Shown in pieces: positions 5,713 through 7,635 of a stretch of DNA of 7,635 bases. A model generated the notes under the pieces. The model saw only the letters and a program-made list of their open reading frames with translations, searched no databases and had not been told where the DNA came from. The stretch covers positions 1 through 7,635 of the forward strand of contig CAKQJJ010000058.1 in NCBI GenBank assembly GCA_934247335.1. Direction: 5' to 3'. Every line of letters begins with the position of its first letter. The first letter of the stretch is position 1. The stretch is from an uncultured Clostridia bacterium (GTDB taxonomy: Bacteria > Bacillota > Clostridia > Christensenellales > Pumilibacteraceae). A program made the position numbers and the translations under genes.

Positions 5713-6246
5713 ATGTCGAATATCTGGCACGATATAGCCGAAGAAAGAATAAAGCCCGAAGATTTTATTTCGGTTATCGAAATAAGCAAGGGCAGCAAGA
5801 AAAAGTACGAGCTGGACAAGCAGACCGGCTACATAATTCTCGACAGAATACTGTATACGTCCACGCACTACCCGGCAAACTACGGATTTATTCCGAGAAC
5901 GCTTGGCGACGACGGCGACCCGCTTGACGTGCTGCTGCTTTGTTCCGAAGCGCTCGAACCGCTCGTTTTATGCCGTTCGTACCCAATAGGGTATATTTCC
6001 ATGATAGACAACGGCAAAAACGACGAAAAAATAATAGCCATTCCGTTTTCCGACCCTATGTACAACCAGTACACCGATATAAGCCAGTTGCCCGCTCACA
6101 TATTCGACGAAATGCGCCACTTTTTCTCGGTTTATAAAAATCTCGAAGGAAAAACCACCGCGGTAAACGAGGTAATGGGAAGAAAAGAGGCTATCGCCGT
6201 AATAGAAAAGGCTATCGGCGACTATCACGAGAAATTCGGAAAGTAA
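5713..6246 (+). CDS. ppa: Inorganic pyrophosphatase, family I
   Basis: This 177-residue soluble enzyme hydrolyses pyrophosphate to two phosphates, pulling forward reactions that release PPi such as tRNA charging and biotin activation. All family I active-site residues are visible: E23, K31, E33, R45, Y53, Y57, the D67-x-D69-x-x-D72 signature (DGDPLDVLLL), D99, D104, K106 and Y141-K142. Length matches bacterial family I enzymes. Clostridia often use family II or membrane pyrophosphatases, so family I here is worth noting but not unusual. The ATG at 5713 has GAGGAG (5698-5703) nine bases ahead, embedded in the last codons of the beta-helix gene, so it is co-expressed with the upstream run starting at birA. 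No strong terminator follows; an imperfect hairpin lies 40 bases downstream. Confidence 0.95.
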   Translation: MSNIWHDIAEERIKPEDFISVIEISKGSKKKYELDKQTGYIILDRILYTSTHYPANYGFIPRTLGDDGDPLDVLLLCSEALEPLVLCRSYPIGYISMIDNGKNDEKIIAIPFSDPMYNQYTDISQLPAHIFDEMRHFFSVYKNLEGKTTAVNEVMGRKEAIAVIEKAIGDYHEKFGK

Positions 6247-6267
6247 TTTTTCGTAAAGTCAGCATTC

Positions 6268-6282
6268 ATTTTAGATTAAAAT
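6268..6282. repeat. Short AT palindrome ATTTTA-GAT-TAAAAT after ppa
   Basis: Six-base arms (6268-6273 and 6277-6282) are perfect inverted copies around GAT. The stem is AT-only and therefore weak. It lies in the ppa to membrane-protein gap. It may be chance. Confidence 0.3.
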
Positions 6283-6286
6283 CGCC

Positions 6287-6321
6287 GTTTGTGGGAACTT
6301 TAATCCTGCAAACCCGGTTTT
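6287..6321 (+). terminator. Imperfect hairpin after ppa: weak terminator or leader structure
   Basis: The arms GTTTGTGGGA (6287-6296) and TCCTGCAAAC (6304-6313) pair over ten bases, two of them G-U, around a seven-base loop. The T-run is short and offset (CCGGTTTT), so termination would be inefficient. The hairpin may partially separate the birA-ppa run from the next gene, or be part of that gene's leader. I see no convincing promoter in this 115-base gap. Confidence 0.4.
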
Positions 6322-6361
6322 AAAATATTATTACTAATTTTTTTAGAAGGAGTATATTGAT

Positions 6362-7117
6362 ATGAACAACACAGTGATGATCATGTTTCTCGCGACGCTG
6401 CTTGTTATGGGTATGTTTTGCCTTGTCATTATATGCCGTGACGTAGTAATCGACTCGCTCGACCGCAGGAACGAGAGGAAAAAGAAAAGAGAAGCCGAAG
6501 AGAAGCCCGAAAGCAAAATCGAGGAGCAAAAGGCGGTTGAAGAAATTGCCGCCGCCAAGCCCGAAGAAGACGTCGTGAAAAAAGAAGTGATAGTTCTTGC
6601 CGACGAAGAAGCGTTGTCGGAAGAGAATGCAAAAGCCAACACCGGAAACGTAGTGTTCGACGCCTCTCCCGAAACCACTCTGGACGAAAAATACAACGCT
6701 TTGCCCCGAAATATAAAAGGCTATTACGACGAAATCATCGTATACGCGGCTTCTTTCCCCGACAGCAAAAGAATTAAAAACACCGCTTACGAGGAATATA
6801 AAATCGGCAAAAACAGACTGGTTCGCCTGAAAATTAAGCGCGGAGCCATTATTTGCGAACTGATTATCCCCAATCCGCAGTTCAAGAAATTTATCGACGG
6901 AAACAAAGTGTCGGTAAAACAGGCGCCGGCGATCGTTAAAGTTACCGATCCCGAAAGCCTTGCGTTCGTAAAGGACAGTATTCGTATAGCGGTTGACGCA
7001 ATCAACGAAGAAAAGGAATACAAAAAAGAGCAAAAGCGCATCCGCAGAAGAGAATTGCGCGCTCAGAACGAACAGCAGGCAGCCGAGCAGCAACAGGATA
7101 AAACGGAGAACGAATAA
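6362..7117 (+). CDS. Single-pass membrane protein with unrecognised soluble domain
   Basis: I do not recognise this 251-residue protein by name. Residues 4-25 form one hydrophobic membrane segment, followed at once by a strongly basic stretch (RRNERKKKR, 35-43), so by the positive-inside rule the bulk should be cytoplasmic. An acidic, Glu/Lys/Ala-rich low-complexity linker (44-95) leads to a compact domain (about 107-217) with the pattern IKGYYDEIIVYAASFP, then YKIGKNRLVRLKIKRGAI and LIIPNPQF. A related-looking Tyr-Tyr-x-Glu-Ile plus Gly-x-x-x-Leu pattern occurs in other uncharacterised clostridial proteins, which is recollection, not proof. The C terminus (215-251) is a charged, Gln-rich probable coiled coil. 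The start is supported by AAGGAG (6347-6352) nine bases upstream. A longer antisense frame over this gene is a shadow. No function is assigned. Confidence 0.78.
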   Translation: MNNTVMIMFLATLLVMGMFCLVIICRDVVIDSLDRRNERKKKREAEEKPESKIEEQKAVEEIAAAKPEEDVVKKEVIVLADEEALSEENAKANTGNVVFDASPETTLDEKYNALPRNIKGYYDEIIVYAASFPDSKRIKNTAYEEYKIGKNRLVRLKIKRGAIICELIIPNPQFKKFIDGNKVSVKQAPAIVKVTDPESLAFVKDSIRIAVDAINEEKEYKKEQKRIRRRELRAQNEQQAAEQQQDKTENE

Positions 7118-7135
7118 TTCCGTCGTTTTGTCATA

Positions 7136-7152
7136 TGCGCCGGAACGGCGTG
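7136..7152 (+). repeat. GC-rich hairpin CGCCG-GAA-CGGCG between membrane-protein and sialidase-like genes
   Basis: Perfect five-base GC arms (7138-7142, 7146-7150) enclose a GAA loop, with two wobble pairs extending the stem. A competing pairing TTCCG (7118-7122) with CGGAA (7141-7145) is possible. The downstream GTGCGTTTCTGT is a poor T-run, so this is at most a weak terminator or attenuator. Confidence 0.4.
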
Positions 7153-7183
7153 CGTTTCTGTAAAAAATCAAAAGGATACTATA

Positions 7184-7635
7184 ATGGACGAAAAAAGCAT
7201 TGCGTTAAAAAATATGCTGCCCGATTGTAGATTTCTGAAAATCGACGTGGCAAACCTGAAAAAGAACGATGCCGTAAAAACGTATTTCGTAACGAAGCCG
7301 AGCGAAGAGTGGAAATTCTTGCACGAAGCCGCTATCGTCGAATTTCACGGCAAGCTGATTGCTGCGTGGTATAACAATGAGAAAAGAGAGCTTATCGGGT
7401 ACACCCCTATAAGGTTTGCGGTATCCGAAAATCATGGAGCGGACTGGTCTGTTCCTCAAACGGTAGTCGATGATAAATCGGGAAAGATACTGTATTGTCC
7501 GCCGGTGTTCGGCATAGACGACGACCGCCTGTACATGTTTTTAAATCAGATGTCGGCGCCCGATCATATTCATTCGCTGGATTTGTACGTTTACGACCAG
7601 CAAAAAAGAAAATTTGACTTTTTATGGTCGAGAAA
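7184..7635 (+). CDS. Sialidase-fold (BNR/Asp-box) protein, N-terminal part, cut by right edge
   Basis: An open frame of 150 codons starts at ATG 7184, with AAAGGA (7171-7176) seven bases ahead, and continues past the window end. The N terminus has no signal peptide, so the product should be cytoplasmic. The segment EWKFLHEAAIVEFHGKLIAA (42-61) followed by FAVSENHGADWSVPQ shows an Asp-box of the form S-x-N-x-G-x-x-W (residues 81-88; bases 7424-7447), diagnostic of six-bladed sialidase-type propellers. A second blade, ILYCPPVFGIDDDRLYMFLNQM, has the same strand rhythm. Such proteins include exo-alpha-sialidases and other glycan-active enzymes. The catalytic Arg triad and Tyr cannot be judged because most of the protein is missing. 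A glycan role agrees with the araD-esterase-beta-helix cassette upstream, but linkage is inference. Confidence 0.72.
   Translation, partial: MDEKSIALKNMLPDCRFLKIDVANLKKNDAVKTYFVTKPSEEWKFLHEAAIVEFHGKLIAAWYNNEKRELIGYTPIRFAVSENHGADWSVPQTVVDDKSGKILYCPPVFGIDDDRLYMFLNQMSAPDHIHSLDLYVYDQQKRKFDFLWSR

Noticed and set aside
6277..6326. TAAAAT -10 candidates at 6277-6282 and 6321-6326 upstream of the membrane-protein gene
   Set aside because: Neither has an acceptable -35 at 16-18 bases, nor a TGn extension, in an AT-rich gap where such hexamers are expected by chance.
6320..7171. Antisense open frame of 283 codons, longer than the sense gene it covers
   Set aside because: It starts at TTG with no ribosome binding site, is Phe/Val-rich in the way expected for the reverse of Glu/Lys-rich coding sequence, and the sense frame has a good start, a strong Shine-Dalgarno and a sensible domain layout.

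Overview
The window looks like a chromosomal segment of a Firmicutes bacterium, most likely an uncultured gut-type Clostridia. The reasons are the TIGR03905/TSCPD and DUF4364 genes, which are typical of Clostridia, strong AGGAGG-type ribosome binding sites, short AT-rich intergenic regions and moderate GC content. I cannot name a genus. No mobile element, tRNA, rRNA or CRISPR array is visible. Gene density is high and no gene-free stretch exceeds about 170 bases.

Layout: (1) bases 2-715 are the 3' end of valS on the plus strand. (2) A 123-base convergent intergenic region carries two hairpin terminators with a separate small palindrome between them. (3) On the minus strand lies a two-gene unit, a DUF4364 winged-helix protein followed by a four-cysteine TSCPD protein, coupled by a ribosome binding site that overlaps the upstream stop codon. 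(4) A 166-base divergent promoter region follows. (5) The plus strand then carries a tightly packed run: birA, an araD-type epimerase, an SGNH/GDSL esterase, a GH28-like beta-helix protein and ppa, with gaps of 20, 1, 10 and 3 bases. (6) After a 115-base gap with an imperfect hairpin comes an unrecognised single-pass membrane protein, then (7) the start of a sialidase-fold (Asp-box) protein cut by the right edge.

Taken together, housekeeping genes (valS, birA, ppa) flank a three-gene carbohydrate cassette. AraD makes D-xylulose 5-phosphate from L-ribulose 5-phosphate. The SGNH protein probably removes acyl groups from a carbohydrate. The beta-helix protein probably binds or cleaves a uronic-acid-type polysaccharide or oligosaccharide. 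None of these has a signal peptide, so they would act in the cytoplasm on imported oligosaccharides. The sialidase-fold gene downstream may belong to the same theme. The substrate is inference. I see nothing that amounts to a clearly new defence or mobile system. The most interesting points are this intracellular glycan cassette placed between birA and ppa, a probably leaderless birA transcript, and the divergent active-site motifs of the beta-helix protein.
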